A DNA stretch of 23,970 nucleotides from JAMIFN01 sp035906235 (GTDB lineage: Bacteria > Pseudomonadota > Gammaproteobacteria > Burkholderiales > Burkholderiaceae_C). The stretch is taken from assembly GCA_035906235.1 (NCBI GenBank), contig JAMIFN010000007.1:1-23970 (forward strand). Reading direction: 5' to 3'. Below the pieces are notes generated by a model. That model did no database searches. It saw nothing but the letters and a program-made list of their open reading frames with translations, and was not told the DNA's origin. Shown here piece by piece: positions 1-6,971 of the stretch (position 1 is the first letter of the stretch; every line of letters starts with the position of its first letter). The translations under genes and the position numbers were made by a program.

Positions 1-1088
1 CCTGGTGCATCTACCCCATGTACACCTTTGCGCACCCGATTGAAGACGCGCTCGAAAACATTACCCACAGTTTGTGTACCTTGGAGTTTGAAGACCAGCG
101 CCCCTTCTACGACTGGGTGGTGCAGCATTTAGCCGCCGCCGGTTTGGTCAGCAGCCCAGCACCGCAGCAGTACGAATTTGCCCGCTTGAATTTGACCTAT
201 GTCGTCACCAGCAAGCGCAAGCTCAAACAACTGGTGGACGAGGGCAAAGTCAGCGGCTGGGACGACCCGCGCATGCCCACCGTGGTTGGTCTGCGTCGCC
301 GAGGCTATACGCCAGAAGCGCTGCGATTGTTTGCTGAACGCATAGGCGTGTCTAAAGCCGATAGTTGGATCGATTACAGCGTGCTCGAGGGCGCGCTGCG
401 CGACACCTTGGAGACGACCGCCCACCGCGCCATGGCCGTGCTCGATCCCGTCAAGCTGGTGCTGACGAACTGGGACGAAGTCATGGGCGCAGGCCATTTA
501 GAGCCTTGCCACCTGCCCACCCTGCCGCACGCAGCCGAAGGCCAAGCAGTACCGCAGCGCCATTTCAAATTGGGGCGCGAGGTCTGGATTGAGCGCGAAG
601 ACTTTGCCCAAGTGCCGCCCAAGGGCTATAAGCGCCTCTTCCCGGGCAATAAAGTGCGGCTCAAAGGCGGCTTTGTGATCGAATGCACAGGCTGCGAAAA
701 AGACGCCGATGGCCGCATCACCCAAGTGCTGGCTACTGTCGTGCCAGATACCAAAAGCGGCACGCCAGGCTCAGACAGCGTGAAGGTGAAAGCCGCTATT
801 ACCTGGGTTGGTGTGGCTGATGCCTTGCCTGCACAAGTGCGTTTGTACGACCGCCTGTTTACCGATGCGCACCCTGATGCCGGAGGCAAAGACTTTTTAA
901 GCTTGCTTAACCCCAACAGCCTGCAGGTGGTGCAAGCTTTTGTCGAGCCATCGCTGGCACAAGCGCAAGCGGAGGCCAAGTTTCAGTTCGAGCGTTTTGG
1001 CTATTTCGTGGCCGATAAACAGGAGCACCAAGCTGGACAATTGGTGTTTAACCGAATCACGAGCTTAAAAGACACATGGGCTAAATGA
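1..1088 (+). CDS. glnS: Glutamine--tRNA ligase, C-terminal part (5' end outside window)
   Basis: This enzyme charges tRNA-Gln with glutamine in the cytoplasm. The frame is open from the window edge (in frame from base 3, reading WCIYPMYTFAHP), so the N-terminal catalytic half with the HIGH motif is missing only because the window starts here. Visible GlnRS hallmarks are the CIYPMY block, SLCTLEFEDQRPFYDW, a KMSKS-type loop read as VTSKRKL (the usual MSK is TSK), GWDDPRMPT followed by GLRRRGY, and the C-terminal anticodon-binding beta barrels with AMAVLDPVKLV and RLFPGNKVRLKGG. The gene ends at a TGA. Its last bases (AAATGA) contain an ATG that could once have coupled it to the remnant that follows. 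Family assignment is firm. Confidence 0.97.
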   Translation, partial: WCIYPMYTFAHPIEDALENITHSLCTLEFEDQRPFYDWVVQHLAAAGLVSSPAPQQYEFARLNLTYVVTSKRKLKQLVDEGKVSGWDDPRMPTVVGLRRRGYTPEALRLFAERIGVSKADSWIDYSVLEGALRDTLETTAHRAMAVLDPVKLVLTNWDEVMGAGHLEPCHLPTLPHAAEGQAVPQRHFKLGREVWIEREDFAQVPPKGYKRLFPGNKVRLKGGFVIECTGCEKDADGRITQVLATVVPDTKSGTPGSDSVKVKAAITWVGVADALPAQVRLYDRLFTDAHPDAGGKDFLSLLNPNSLQVVQAFVEPSLAQAQAEAKFQFERFGYFVADKQEHQAGQLVFNRITSLKDTWAK

Positions 1089-1572
1089 CCAATCCTTGCC
1101 TAAGGCGCCTCGGCATCAGCCTTTTTGGCTGCTGGCGTTGAGGCACCAAGGTGGGGTAGGCGACGAGAAAATGCGCCCTAGCGGTGTTCCGATGCGTTTG
1201 TTCAAGCAAGTCGAAAAGCCCGCCCGATGCGCTGCGAAAACCCTGCTCGATACCGCAGCAAAAAGCCTGCGCGGTGTCAGCCTGGCGAGCATCAGTACCG
1301 CGCACGGTGGGCGTGGAGCGTTTTAGTGCAAAGCGATCAGCAATCACGACCTGCTGTAGGTGTTGTCTAGCCGCATTATTGGCAAAGACATGCGCAAGCT
1401 CTTTGCCATGTACGGCACCCCCTTGGGCGAGATCGCGCCGGGATCTATTGCCGATTTAGGCTTCCCAGTCGAAAGCGAAATTTACGATGCCCTGCCGCGT
1501 GTGGGCGACAATATGGTTGGCCAAAGCCAATGGCTGGATGTGTCTGGCGCGATGCCAACTTATGCTTATTGA
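1085..1572 (+). pseudogene. Unrecognised coding remnant, probably decayed gene downstream of glnS
   Basis: I do not recognise this. From GTG 1360 (after an in-frame TAG) to TGA 1570-1572 runs a 70-residue frame whose codon choice resembles the neighbouring genes, including GKDMRKLFAMYGTPLGEIAP and PRVGDNMVGQSQWLDVSG. The piece G-x-I-x-P-G-S-I-A-D-L faintly recalls C-termini of amidohydrolases, too weak for a call. Upstream, an ATG at 1085 overlaps the glnS stop but its frame closes after 18 codons, and a 76-codon frame (1096-1326) in the same frame as the 3' piece ends in TAG, followed by another TAG at 1357-1359. The simplest reading is the 3' end of a degraded gene. A short functional ORF from 1360 is possible but has no clear ribosome binding site. 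Confidence 0.35.
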
Positions 1573-1598
1573 TGGCAAAAATGGCGGGCTGCAACGGG

Positions 1599-1604
1599 TA
1601 AAAT
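1599..1604 (+). promoter_or_regulatory. -10 box for 6S RNA
   Basis: The hexamer TAAAAT (5/6 match to TATAAT) ends seven bases before the 5' strand of the 6S closing stem at 1612. I see no good -35 hexamer at 16-18 bases upstream; the nearest, TTGATG at 1569-1574, is too far away at 24 bases. The RNA start near 1611 is inferred. Confidence 0.5.
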
Positions 1605-1610
1605 AGCGCC

Positions 1611-1781
1611 CGTCTGCGGCCCGTGCTGGTTTTTATGTCCTTGAACCAATGCTCTTAGAGCCGGGCTTGTAAATTGCCCAGTTAGCGTGATCGTCTCGCG
1701 TTAGATGAACCCAAAATTGCGGCTGAACTCGCCCACCTGAACCCCGGTTCAGGCTTACGCCAGCGCTCTGTGCCGCAGACA
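1611..1781 (+). ncRNA. ssrS: 6S RNA
   Basis: 6S RNA mimics an open promoter and sequesters sigma-70 RNA polymerase in stationary phase. The ends form a perfect 9-bp closing stem: GTCTGCGGC (1612-1620) pairs with GCCGCAGAC (1772-1780), continued after small internal loops by GCTGG/CCAGC. Just inside the 3' arm is the family's signature hairpin, CACCTGAACCCCGGTTCAGG followed by CTTAC, equivalent to the CACCTTGAACC..GGTTCAAGG-TTAC segment of E. coli 6S. The 5' half carries CCTTGAACC, a GGGC-n9-GCCC hairpin and GTTAGCGTG...TCTCG in the expected order. Length of about 171 nt fits the family. It is normally followed by ygfA (5-formyl-THF cyclo-ligase), but here by a universal stress protein gene. 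Exact ends are inferred from the closing stem. Confidence 0.85.
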
Positions 1782-1841
1782 CCCCTCTCTTATTGTGAGG
1801 CGCTTGACCGTTCTGCTGTTCTCAAGCACCTTGACCATCCT

Positions 1842-1868
1842 GCCCTGCATCGTCGGGGCTTTTTTTTT
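1842..1868 (+). terminator. Rho-independent terminator downstream of 6S RNA
   Basis: GCCCTG-CATCGT-CGGGGC forms a 6-bp stem (one T-G wobble) followed by nine T residues. It lies about 60 nt beyond the mature 6S 3' end, so the primary transcript may be longer than the mature RNA. A second perfect hairpin, GCTTGA (1802-1807)/TCAAGC (1822-1827), lies between them. Confidence 0.75.
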
Positions 1869-1954
1869 GCAACATCTTCTGCTCCGCTGATGTTGCGCTT
1901 GCTCTACACTAATCGTGTGTTCGTTTTTTCACACAACAGATACAGGAGTGCATG

Positions 1955-2401
1955 ATGTTCAGCAAAATTTTGGTTCCCGTTGATGGTTCAGAAACCGCGA
2001 ATTTGGCGCTGGCTAAGGCGGGACAATTGGCTAAAACCTTCGGCAGTCAGGTTGTGTTGCTGACGGTGATTGAACCTTTTCCGGCGCTAACCATGAGCGA
2101 AATGGATTTGGGCATTGCGCAGCAGCAGTATGCACAAATTGCCGAGCAGCAGGCCGATGGCTTCTTGCTCAAGGCGCATGCCGTGCTCCAAGGCTTAGGG
2201 GTAGAGGCGCAAGAGATGAAGCTCGATGGCGTATCGGCTTGGCGCGGCATTGTGGATGCTGCTGACAATTTGCTTGCCGATTTGATTGTGATGGGATCCC
2301 ACGGACGCAAAGGCGTGCAAAAACTGCTGCTGGGCAGCGTGACGCAAAAAGTCGTCTCCCATGCTGCACGCTCGGTATTGGTGGTGCATGCTGAAAAATG
2401 A
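1955..2401 (+). CDS. Universal stress protein, UspA family
   Basis: A single-domain Usp protein of 148 residues, cytoplasmic and probably dimeric. Proteins of this family are induced under growth arrest or stress; many bind ATP. It begins with the typical KILVPVDGS strand and P-loop-like turn and ends with the ATP-binding signature G-2x-G-9x-G-S, here GSHGRKGVQKLLLGS, then ARSVLVVH. Two ATGs lie in tandem at 1952 and 1955. The AGGAG at 1944-1948 is only 3 nt from the first but 6 nt from the second, and MFSKILVPVDGS matches the usual family start, so I chose 1955. It is a single-gene unit, insulated upstream by the 6S terminator and downstream by the hairpin at 2464-2489. Confidence 0.93.
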   Translation: MFSKILVPVDGSETANLALAKAGQLAKTFGSQVVLLTVIEPFPALTMSEMDLGIAQQQYAQIAEQQADGFLLKAHAVLQGLGVEAQEMKLDGVSAWRGIVDAADNLLADLIVMGSHGRKGVQKLLLGSVTQKVVSHAARSVLVVHAEK

Positions 2402-2463
2402 TGGGCATGGTTGGTGGGGCTACCGCTTCATTTGCGCATGAGTGAGATGGATAGCAATCACGA

Positions 2464-2489
2464 AAAAACGCAGCCTAGGCTGCGTTTTT
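2464..2489. terminator. Bidirectional terminator between usp and chalcone-isomerase-like gene
   Basis: A perfect 26-base palindrome: AAAAACGCAGCC followed by its exact complement, with centre CCTAGG. Flanking A and T runs make it work in both directions, as expected between two convergent genes. Confidence 0.85.
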
Positions 2490-2541
2490 GGATTTAACGA
2501 TTACTTGGCGGCCACTTGAGCAGGTTGCTGCCTCGTGCCCT

Positions 2542-3153
2542 CTATTTCTTGCTGGCCCTTTCAACGCCACCAGCCAACATGGCTTCTTTCAGCTTCCAGT
2601 CTACGGGGTTGTTGCCTAGCCAAACGAGGGAAATCGCTTTAAAGAAATCTGTCCCGCCAGGAATGACCTCTTGCTTGTCCCGAACATGCAGGGATACGCT
2701 ATTGTCTGCATTCAAATCAAAATGCACGGTGTCGCCTGCATTGACTTTTTTATAGCGTGAAAAAATATCCCCCATGCGCAGCAAACCCGGCATAGTATTG
2801 ACCAAAAGTTTGCGGTCTTTGACATTGTTTTCGACGCCACTGATCATCAGTTTGCCAAATTCTTTGGCATCGAGCTCGCGCAGGAATACCAAAGTGACGC
2901 GTTTGGGGCCCGCCATGCTGGTGACCTCTTCGGCAGTCTTGGCCGATTTGGGTAAATACAAGCCTGCTGCGTACACTTTAAAAATGGCCTTGTAGCGGAT
3001 GCCTGCACCATTGAGCTTTATGGTTTGTCCGCTGACCGTGGCGCTTATGGGGAGTTTGGTGTTACCCACGACAATATCTTCGGCCCATACGGGCCAAGCG
3101 AAGCTGGCGCTCAGTAGTGTGGCGGCAACCCATGTGCGACGGGAAATACTCAT
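2542..3153 (-). CDS. Secreted chalcone isomerase-like protein
   Basis: The 203-residue product has a clear Sec signal peptide (MSISRRTWVAATLLSASFAW, cleavage probably after PVWA) and so is periplasmic or exported. The mature part matches the bacterial chalcone-isomerase-like family: it opens with V-G-x-T-x-L-P and L-N-G-A-G-I-R-Y-K-A-I-F-K-V-Y-A-A-G-L-Y-L, then P-K-R-V-T-L-V-F-L-R-E-L-D and the closing F-F-K-A-I-S-L-V-W-L-G segment followed by residues NNPVDWKLKEAMLAGG. Plant chalcone isomerase catalysis cannot be assumed; the bacterial members have no settled function, and a fatty-acid-binding role has been proposed for related folds. An AAGGAG about 8 nt upstream of ATG supports the start. 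It is transcribed alone, convergent with usp and divergent from ahpC. Confidence 0.85.
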   Translation of the reverse strand: MSISRRTWVAATLLSASFAWPVWAEDIVVGNTKLPISATVSGQTIKLNGAGIRYKAIFKVYAAGLYLPKSAKTAEEVTSMAGPKRVTLVFLRELDAKEFGKLMISGVENNVKDRKLLVNTMPGLLRMGDIFSRYKKVNAGDTVHFDLNADNSVSLHVRDKQEVIPGGTDFFKAISLVWLGNNPVDWKLKEAMLAGGVERASKK

Positions 3154-3306
3154 CTTGTGTCTCCTTGGAAAAACTGAAAATCATGTAGCAAAAAACCTTT
3201 GCGTGCAGTCTAGGCGATGTGCGATTTTTTAACCAGTAGCATGTGCTAGCCCGCACTTCTTTTACAAGTCAAACGCGCAGATTGTGGCGTCAGCGTAGAT
3301 TTTTAC

Positions 3307-3345
3307 GATTCATAAAAGCTATGCATGCATTGCATAAAATGAATC
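3307..3345. promoter_or_regulatory. AT-rich dyad in the ahpC upstream region
   Basis: GATTCAT (3307-3313) and ATGAATC (3339-3345) are perfect inverted arms around an inner near-palindrome, TATGCATGCATTGCATA. ATTCAT recurs at about 3381, 3400 and 3433. This is operator-like architecture in the 310-base gap between the divergent chalcone-isomerase-like gene and ahpC. The protein that might bind is not identifiable from sequence. Confidence 0.4.
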
Positions 3346-3364
3346 GGCTAGGGCTGGTTTTTTA

Positions 3365-3379
3365 ATAGTTTATAGCTAT
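3365..3379 (+). promoter_or_regulatory. OxyR-type half operator upstream of ahpC
   Basis: ATAGTTTATAGCTAT matches the OxyR consensus half site ATAGnTnnnAnCTAT at every specified position. The second half expected seven bases downstream is degenerate (CCAT...TGAT). It lies about 85 bases before the ahpC start, consistent with peroxide-responsive activation as known for ahpC in E. coli and others. Binding by OxyR is an inference. Confidence 0.6.
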
Positions 3380-3463
3380 GATTCATCCATCAGCGATTGA
3401 TTCATTAAAAAGTCGTTCGATGCTCGAATTGTTTATTCATTACCCCCTTAAAGGAGCTTTTCC

Positions 3464-4039
3464 ATGAGCGCATGCTTGATCAACACCAAAGTGCAACCCT
3501 TCAAAGTCAACGCCTTCCACAATGGCAAATTCATTGAAGTGACGGATAAAGACTGGTCTAACGGCAAAAACTGGTCGGTCGTGATTTTTATGCCCGCCGC
3601 TTTCACTTTCAACTGCCCTACTGAGATTGAAGACGCGGCCAAGCATTACGAAGAGTTCACCAAGGCCAATACCGAGGTGTATATCGTGACTACCGACACG
3701 CATTTCAGCCACAAAGTTTGGCACGAGACTTCAGCCGCTGTCGGCCAAGCCAAATTCCCATTGGTGGGCGACCCTACGCACCAACTGACCAACGCGTTTG
3801 GCGTACACATCCCCGAAGAAGGTCTGGCACTGCGCGGCACTTTCGTGATTGACCCCAGCGGCACCATCAAAACCCTGGAAATCCATTCCAACGAAATCGC
3901 CCGCGATGTGACCGAAACTGTGCGCAAATTGAAAGCTGCCCAGTACACCGCCGCGCACCCAGGTGAGGTTTGCCCAGCTAAGTGGAAAGACGGCGAGAAA
4001 ACGCTCAAGCCATCTCTGGAATTGGTCGGCAAAATCTAA
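3464..4039 (+). CDS. ahpC: Alkyl hydroperoxide reductase subunit C (2-Cys peroxiredoxin)
   Basis: AhpC reduces H2O2 and organic peroxides in the cytoplasm and is itself re-reduced by AhpF, encoded downstream. The 191-residue protein has the typical peroxiredoxin active site P44-x3-T48-x2-C51, in MPAAFTFNCPTEIED, with peroxidatic Cys51, and the resolving cysteine C170 in GEVCPAKWKDGEKTL near the C-terminus. The length and the closing KPSLELVGKI match the E. coli AhpC class rather than the 1-Cys or BCP classes. AAAGGAG sits 8 nt before the ATG, a strong ribosome binding site. An OxyR-like site and AT-rich dyads lie upstream, and a possible partial terminator separates it from ahpF. Confidence 0.96.
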   Translation: MSACLINTKVQPFKVNAFHNGKFIEVTDKDWSNGKNWSVVIFMPAAFTFNCPTEIEDAAKHYEEFTKANTEVYIVTTDTHFSHKVWHETSAAVGQAKFPLVGDPTHQLTNAFGVHIPEEGLALRGTFVIDPSGTIKTLEIHSNEIARDVTETVRKLKAAQYTAAHPGEVCPAKWKDGEKTLKPSLELVGKI

Positions 4040-4053
4040 GCTTTGGCTACTGC

Positions 4054-4150
4054 GCGTTTCCTAGACTTTGTTGCTCGTGTGCTCGCTCCCTCGCCTAGCT
4101 ATAAGCTATGTCTCGGTTGCTGTGCGCACGGCGCCTAGCCTAGAAAACGC
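4054..4150 (+). other. Structured ahpC-ahpF intergenic region
   Basis: The 328 bases between ahpC and ahpF hold no gene. GCGTTTCCTAG (4054-4064) pairs with CTAGAAAACGC (4140-4150) at 10 of 11 positions. Inside lie two smaller palindromes, TAGCT-ATA-AGCTA (4096-4108) and GTGCGCAC (4122-4129). The transcript could fold into a branched structure that stabilises ahpC mRNA or marks a processing site. This is inference from pairing only. Confidence 0.4.
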
Positions 4151-4237
4151 TCGCTACGCCACAAGCATCTAGATTGAATCCAAACCAAGTGGCGGCAGCG
4201 CGTGATCGCTACGCCCCACGGATTTTGTAGATTTTTC

Positions 4238-4283
4238 AAACCGAGCGGCGGCGGCGCCTGTGGGCGCGACCGTTCGGTTTTTT
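4238..4283 (+). terminator. Terminator-like hairpin between ahpC and ahpF
   Basis: AAACCGAGCGG (4238-4248) pairs with CCGTTCGGTTT (4270-4280) with one mismatch, the stem enclosing a second GC-rich hairpin (GCGCC/GGCGC), and ends in TTTTTT. It could terminate most ahpC transcripts and let a fraction read into ahpF, which fits the usual excess of AhpC over AhpF. It is also possible that ahpF has its own promoter in the following 84 bases. Confidence 0.65.
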
Positions 4284-4367
4284 ATCGCCAAAAATTGATG
4301 AAAACACAGGTTTTAAGCTGTTTTTTCATGAGTTTTTGTCATCGTTAGCTTGAAAGAGGAGATGAAT

Positions 4368-5936
4368 ATGTTGGACCACGACATGAGCACGCAATTGCAG
4401 CAGTACATGGGTTTGCTGCGTCGCCCGATTACCTTGACTGCCACCTTGGGCAGCGATGAATCTTCTGCCGAATTGAAGGGTTTGCTGGAACAAATCGCGG
4501 GCATGAGCGACAAAATCACCCTGAAAACCGACGGCCAAGACCAGCGCGTGCCCAGCTTTGCCATTGCGCGTGAAGATGGCCAGCAGCACCTGCGCTTTGC
4601 CGCCATTCCGCTGGGGCATGAATTCACCTCGCTGGTGCTGGCGCTGCTGTGGTCGGGTGGACATCCGCCTAAAGTAGAGCAGGCTGTGCTCGATCAAATC
4701 CAGGCACTGGACGCAGACTTCGATTTCGAGGTCTATATGAGCCTGTCGTGCCACAACTGCCCCGATGTGGTGCAGGCGCTGACGCTGATGAGCGTGTTAA
4801 ACCCACGCATCAAAACCACCATCATCGACGGCGGCTTGAATCAGGCTGAGGTGGAAGCGCGCGAAGTCATGGCCGTGCCCCAAGTGTGGCAAGCGGGCAG
4901 CATTTTCCATTCAGGCAAAACCGATGTGCCAGAGCTGCTGCAAATGATGGACAAGGGAGCAGCCGTGCGCGACGCGGCCAAGCTCAGCGAAAAAGCGCCT
5001 TTTGATGTACTCATCGTTGGTGGCGGCCCCGCTGGTGGCGCAGCCGCCATTTACGCAGCGCGCAAAGGTATTCGGGTGGGCGTTTTGGCCGAGCGCTTTG
5101 GCGGTCAGGTCAATGACACGCAATCGATAGAGAACTACATCAGCGTGCCTGAGACCACAGGCCCCAAATTTGCCGCCGATTTGCTGGCCCACACCAATGC
5201 CTATGGCGTGGACATCATGAATTTGCAAAAAGCCGCACGCATTATTCCTGCCGAGCAATTGGGCGGTTTGATCACGGTGGAAACCGAAAGCGGCGCGGTG
5301 CTGAAAAGCCGTAGCGTGATTCTTTCAACAGGCGCGCGCTGGCGCAATGTCAATGTGCCTGGCGAGCAAGAGTACAAAAACAAAGGCGTGGCCTACTGCC
5401 CGCATTGCGATGGGCCGCTGTTTAAAGGCAAAAAAGTCGCCGTCATTGGCGGTGGCAACTCGGGCGTAGAAGCCGCTATCGATTTGGCTGGCGTGGTGGC
5501 GCATGTCGATGTGGTGGAATTTATGCCCGCACTCAAAGCCGATGCCGTGCTGGTGAGCAAACTGCATTCATTGCCCAATGTCACGGTGCACACCAATTGC
5601 GCCACCACGGAAATTCATGGTACTGAGGGCAAGGTTAGCGCCTTGTCGAAAAAACACCGCGACACGGGCGCGGTCGAGCAGCTGGATTTGGCTGGCGTCT
5701 TTGTGCAAATTGGCTTGGTACCCAATACCGAGTTTTTGAAAGAAACCGTGGCCTTAAGCAAATTTGGCGAGATAGAAATTGACGCCAAATGCGCGACCAA
5801 TCTGCCCGGTGTGTTTGCCGCTGGCGACTGCACCACCGTGCCGTATAAGCAAATCGTGATTGCAGCGGGCGAAGGCGCCAAAGCCGCGCTCAGCGCCTTT
5901 GATTACCTGATTCGCAGCTCAGCGCCGCAGCAGTGA
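4368..5936 (+). CDS. ahpF: Alkyl hydroperoxide reductase subunit F (NADH:peroxiredoxin reductase)
   Basis: A flavoprotein disulfide reductase that passes NADH electrons to AhpC. The domains appear in the standard order: N-terminal tandem thioredoxin-like domain with redox centre CHNC (C128, C131), FAD-binding VGGGPAGGAAAIYAARKG near residues 217-234, second redox centre CPHC (C344, C347), NADH-binding GGGNSGVEAA near 361-370, and the FAD-closing motif GVFAAGDCT. At 522 residues it matches E. coli AhpF (521). A frame opens at TTG 4350, but GAGGAG at 4356-4361 fits ATG 4368 with a 6-nt spacer, and MLDHDMSTQLQQYM aligns with the E. coli start MLDTNM, so 4368 was chosen. Confidence 0.97.
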   Translation: MLDHDMSTQLQQYMGLLRRPITLTATLGSDESSAELKGLLEQIAGMSDKITLKTDGQDQRVPSFAIAREDGQQHLRFAAIPLGHEFTSLVLALLWSGGHPPKVEQAVLDQIQALDADFDFEVYMSLSCHNCPDVVQALTLMSVLNPRIKTTIIDGGLNQAEVEAREVMAVPQVWQAGSIFHSGKTDVPELLQMMDKGAAVRDAAKLSEKAPFDVLIVGGGPAGGAAAIYAARKGIRVGVLAERFGGQVNDTQSIENYISVPETTGPKFAADLLAHTNAYGVDIMNLQKAARIIPAEQLGGLITVETESGAVLKSRSVILSTGARWRNVNVPGEQEYKNKGVAYCPHCDGPLFKGKKVAVIGGGNSGVEAAIDLAGVVAHVDVVEFMPALKADAVLVSKLHSLPNVTVHTNCATTEIHGTEGKVSALSKKHRDTGAVEQLDLAGVFVQIGLVPNTEFLKETVALSKFGEIEIDAKCATNLPGVFAAGDCTTVPYKQIVIAAGEGAKAALSAFDYLIRSSAPQQ

Positions 5937-5940
5937 TTTT

Positions 5941-5998
5941 ATAAGCCGAATTACCGTTTTAGGCCGAAAAACCTGCCTGAGTAGCTATAAAAAACAGA
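5941..5998 (-). repeat. Intergenic repeat family, copy A
   Basis: Immediately after the ahpF stop: ...TTTTAGGCCGAAAAACCTGCC, then TGAGTAGCTATAAAAAA. Read on the minus strand it gives A/T tract - AGCTACTCAGGCAGG - TTTTTCGGCCTAAAA. The 13-base core GCTRCTCAGGCAG recurs at five more intergenic sites in this window. Confidence 0.75.
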
Positions 5999-6002
5999 GT
6001 AT

Positions 6003-6245
6003 ATGAAAGACGATAAAAGCAATCCGCACGGCATCATTTGGCAGCGCCCTGACGGTTCCACCGTGGCCTGCCACGAAAAAGTGTTGGTGCTGAACGAAAA
6101 CTACGGCGAGCTCAAGCAATTGCTGCAAGACGCGCTGGATGACGCGCTGCTGATGGGCTGCTCAAAATCCATGGTGCTGGCGGCTTTTCAAAAAGCGCTA
6201 GCTGAAGTGCAGCCCACCGTGCAAGAGGACGACGGCGCCGTGTGA
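6003..6245 (+). CDS. Small hypothetical protein between ahpF and sodB
   Basis: An 80-residue acidic, soluble protein without signal peptide or membrane segment. It begins MKDDKSNPHGIIWQRPDG, has a central cysteine (STVACHEKVLVLNENYGEL), and ends in an amphipathic helix-rich region (QLLQDALDDALLMGCSKSMV). The LxENxxELxQLLQDALDDALLMG pattern recalls small hypothetical proteins I have seen in Burkholderiales; I know of no function. It follows ahpF after repeat copy A, with only a weak ribosome binding site (CAGAG), and is followed by a terminator. Coding is supported by composition similar to neighbours and by a real stop just ahead of the terminator. Confidence 0.65.
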   Translation: MKDDKSNPHGIIWQRPDGSTVACHEKVLVLNENYGELKQLLQDALDDALLMGCSKSMVLAAFQKALAEVQPTVQEDDGAV

Positions 6246-6272
6246 GCGCGGGCATGTGCGTGGCCCAAGAAA

Positions 6273-6294
6273 AAAGGACGCCTAGGCGTCCTTT
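6273..6294. terminator. Bidirectional terminator between small ORF and sodB
   Basis: Perfect 22-base palindrome, AAAGGACGCCT followed by its exact complement, with extra A residues on the left. Its apex GCCTAGGC is the same as in the terminator at 2464-2489. It separates two convergent genes. Confidence 0.85.
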
Positions 6295-6316
6295 CCCTGT
6301 TGCCGCAGCAGGCGCT

Positions 6317-6346
6317 GGGGCTGAGGCTGGGGCTGAGGCTGAGGCT
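6317..6346. repeat. Hexamer tandem repeat (GRGGCT x5) beside the sodB stop
   Basis: Five tandem hexamers, GGGGCT/GAGGCT/GGGGCT/GAGGCT/GAGGCT, end three bases before the sodB stop codon at 6350-6352, i.e. in the sodB 3' untranslated region. A possible variable-number repeat. Confidence 0.8.
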
Positions 6347-6349
6347 GGT

Positions 6350-6931
6350 TTAGGCGAAGTTTTTCGCCGCAAAGTCCCAGTTGGCCAGATTGCTGAAGAA
6401 GACTTCAACAAATTTTTGGCGCGCATTGCGGTAGTCGATGTAGTAGGCGTGTTCCCATACATCCACGGTCAAAATGGCTTGGTCGCCTGTGGTCATGGGG
6501 TTGCCAGCGGCGCCCGTGTTGACGATGTCGATAGAGCCGTCGGCTTTTTTCACCAGCCAAGTCCAGCCTGAACCGAAATTGCCCACGGCTGAATTGACGA
6601 AAGCGGTTTTGAAGGCATCAAAGCTGCCCCATTTGGCGTTGATGGCATCGGCCAAAGCGCCTGAAGGTGCGCCGCCGCCTTGGGGCTTCATGCAATTCCA
6701 AAAGAAAGTGTGGTTCCAGATTTGCGCAGCTTGGTTGTAAATGCCGCCTTGCGCTTTTTTGATGATGTCTTCGAGTTCCATGGTTTCAAACTCGGTACCT
6801 TTTTGCAGCTCGTTGAGCTTATTGACATAGGCTAGGTGGTGTTTGCCGTGGTGGTATTCGAAAGTCTCTTGGCTGTAATGCGGCGCCAATGCGTCAATGG
6901 CGTAGGGCAGGGCTGGTAGGGTGCGTTCCAT
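6350..6931 (-). CDS. sodB: Superoxide dismutase, Fe type
   Basis: Converts superoxide to H2O2 and O2 in the cytoplasm, supplying substrate to the peroxide-removing AhpCF encoded next door. The 193-residue protein has all four metal ligands: H27 (YHHGKHH), H74 (IWNHTFFW), D157 and H161 (DVWEHAYYIDY). Q70 in the AAQIWNHTF motif, on the second-shell position typical of iron enzymes, argues for Fe rather than Mn. There is no signal peptide. A ribosome binding site (AAGGAAG) precedes the ATG by 6 nt. It is divergent from frmA across 239 bases and convergent with the small ORF at 6003. Confidence 0.96.
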   Translation of the reverse strand: MERTLPALPYAIDALAPHYSQETFEYHHGKHHLAYVNKLNELQKGTEFETMELEDIIKKAQGGIYNQAAQIWNHTFFWNCMKPQGGGAPSGALADAINAKWGSFDAFKTAFVNSAVGNFGSGWTWLVKKADGSIDIVNTGAAGNPMTTGDQAILTVDVWEHAYYIDYRNARQKFVEVFFSNLANWDFAAKNFA

Positions 6932-6971
6932 AGTTCTTCCTTGTAAAAATTGGCAGCGTAGCTATCGTGCG

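Noticed and set aside
1081..1347. 88-codon minus-strand frame downstream of glnS
   Set aside because: No recognisable motif and no initiation signal; it runs antisense to the possible remnant and cannot be distinguished from chance.
2500..2541. Possible C-terminal continuation RQQPAQVAAK after the stop of the chalcone-isomerase-like gene, in another frame
   Set aside because: Only ten codons, out of frame with the preceding TAG, no evidence for frameshift.
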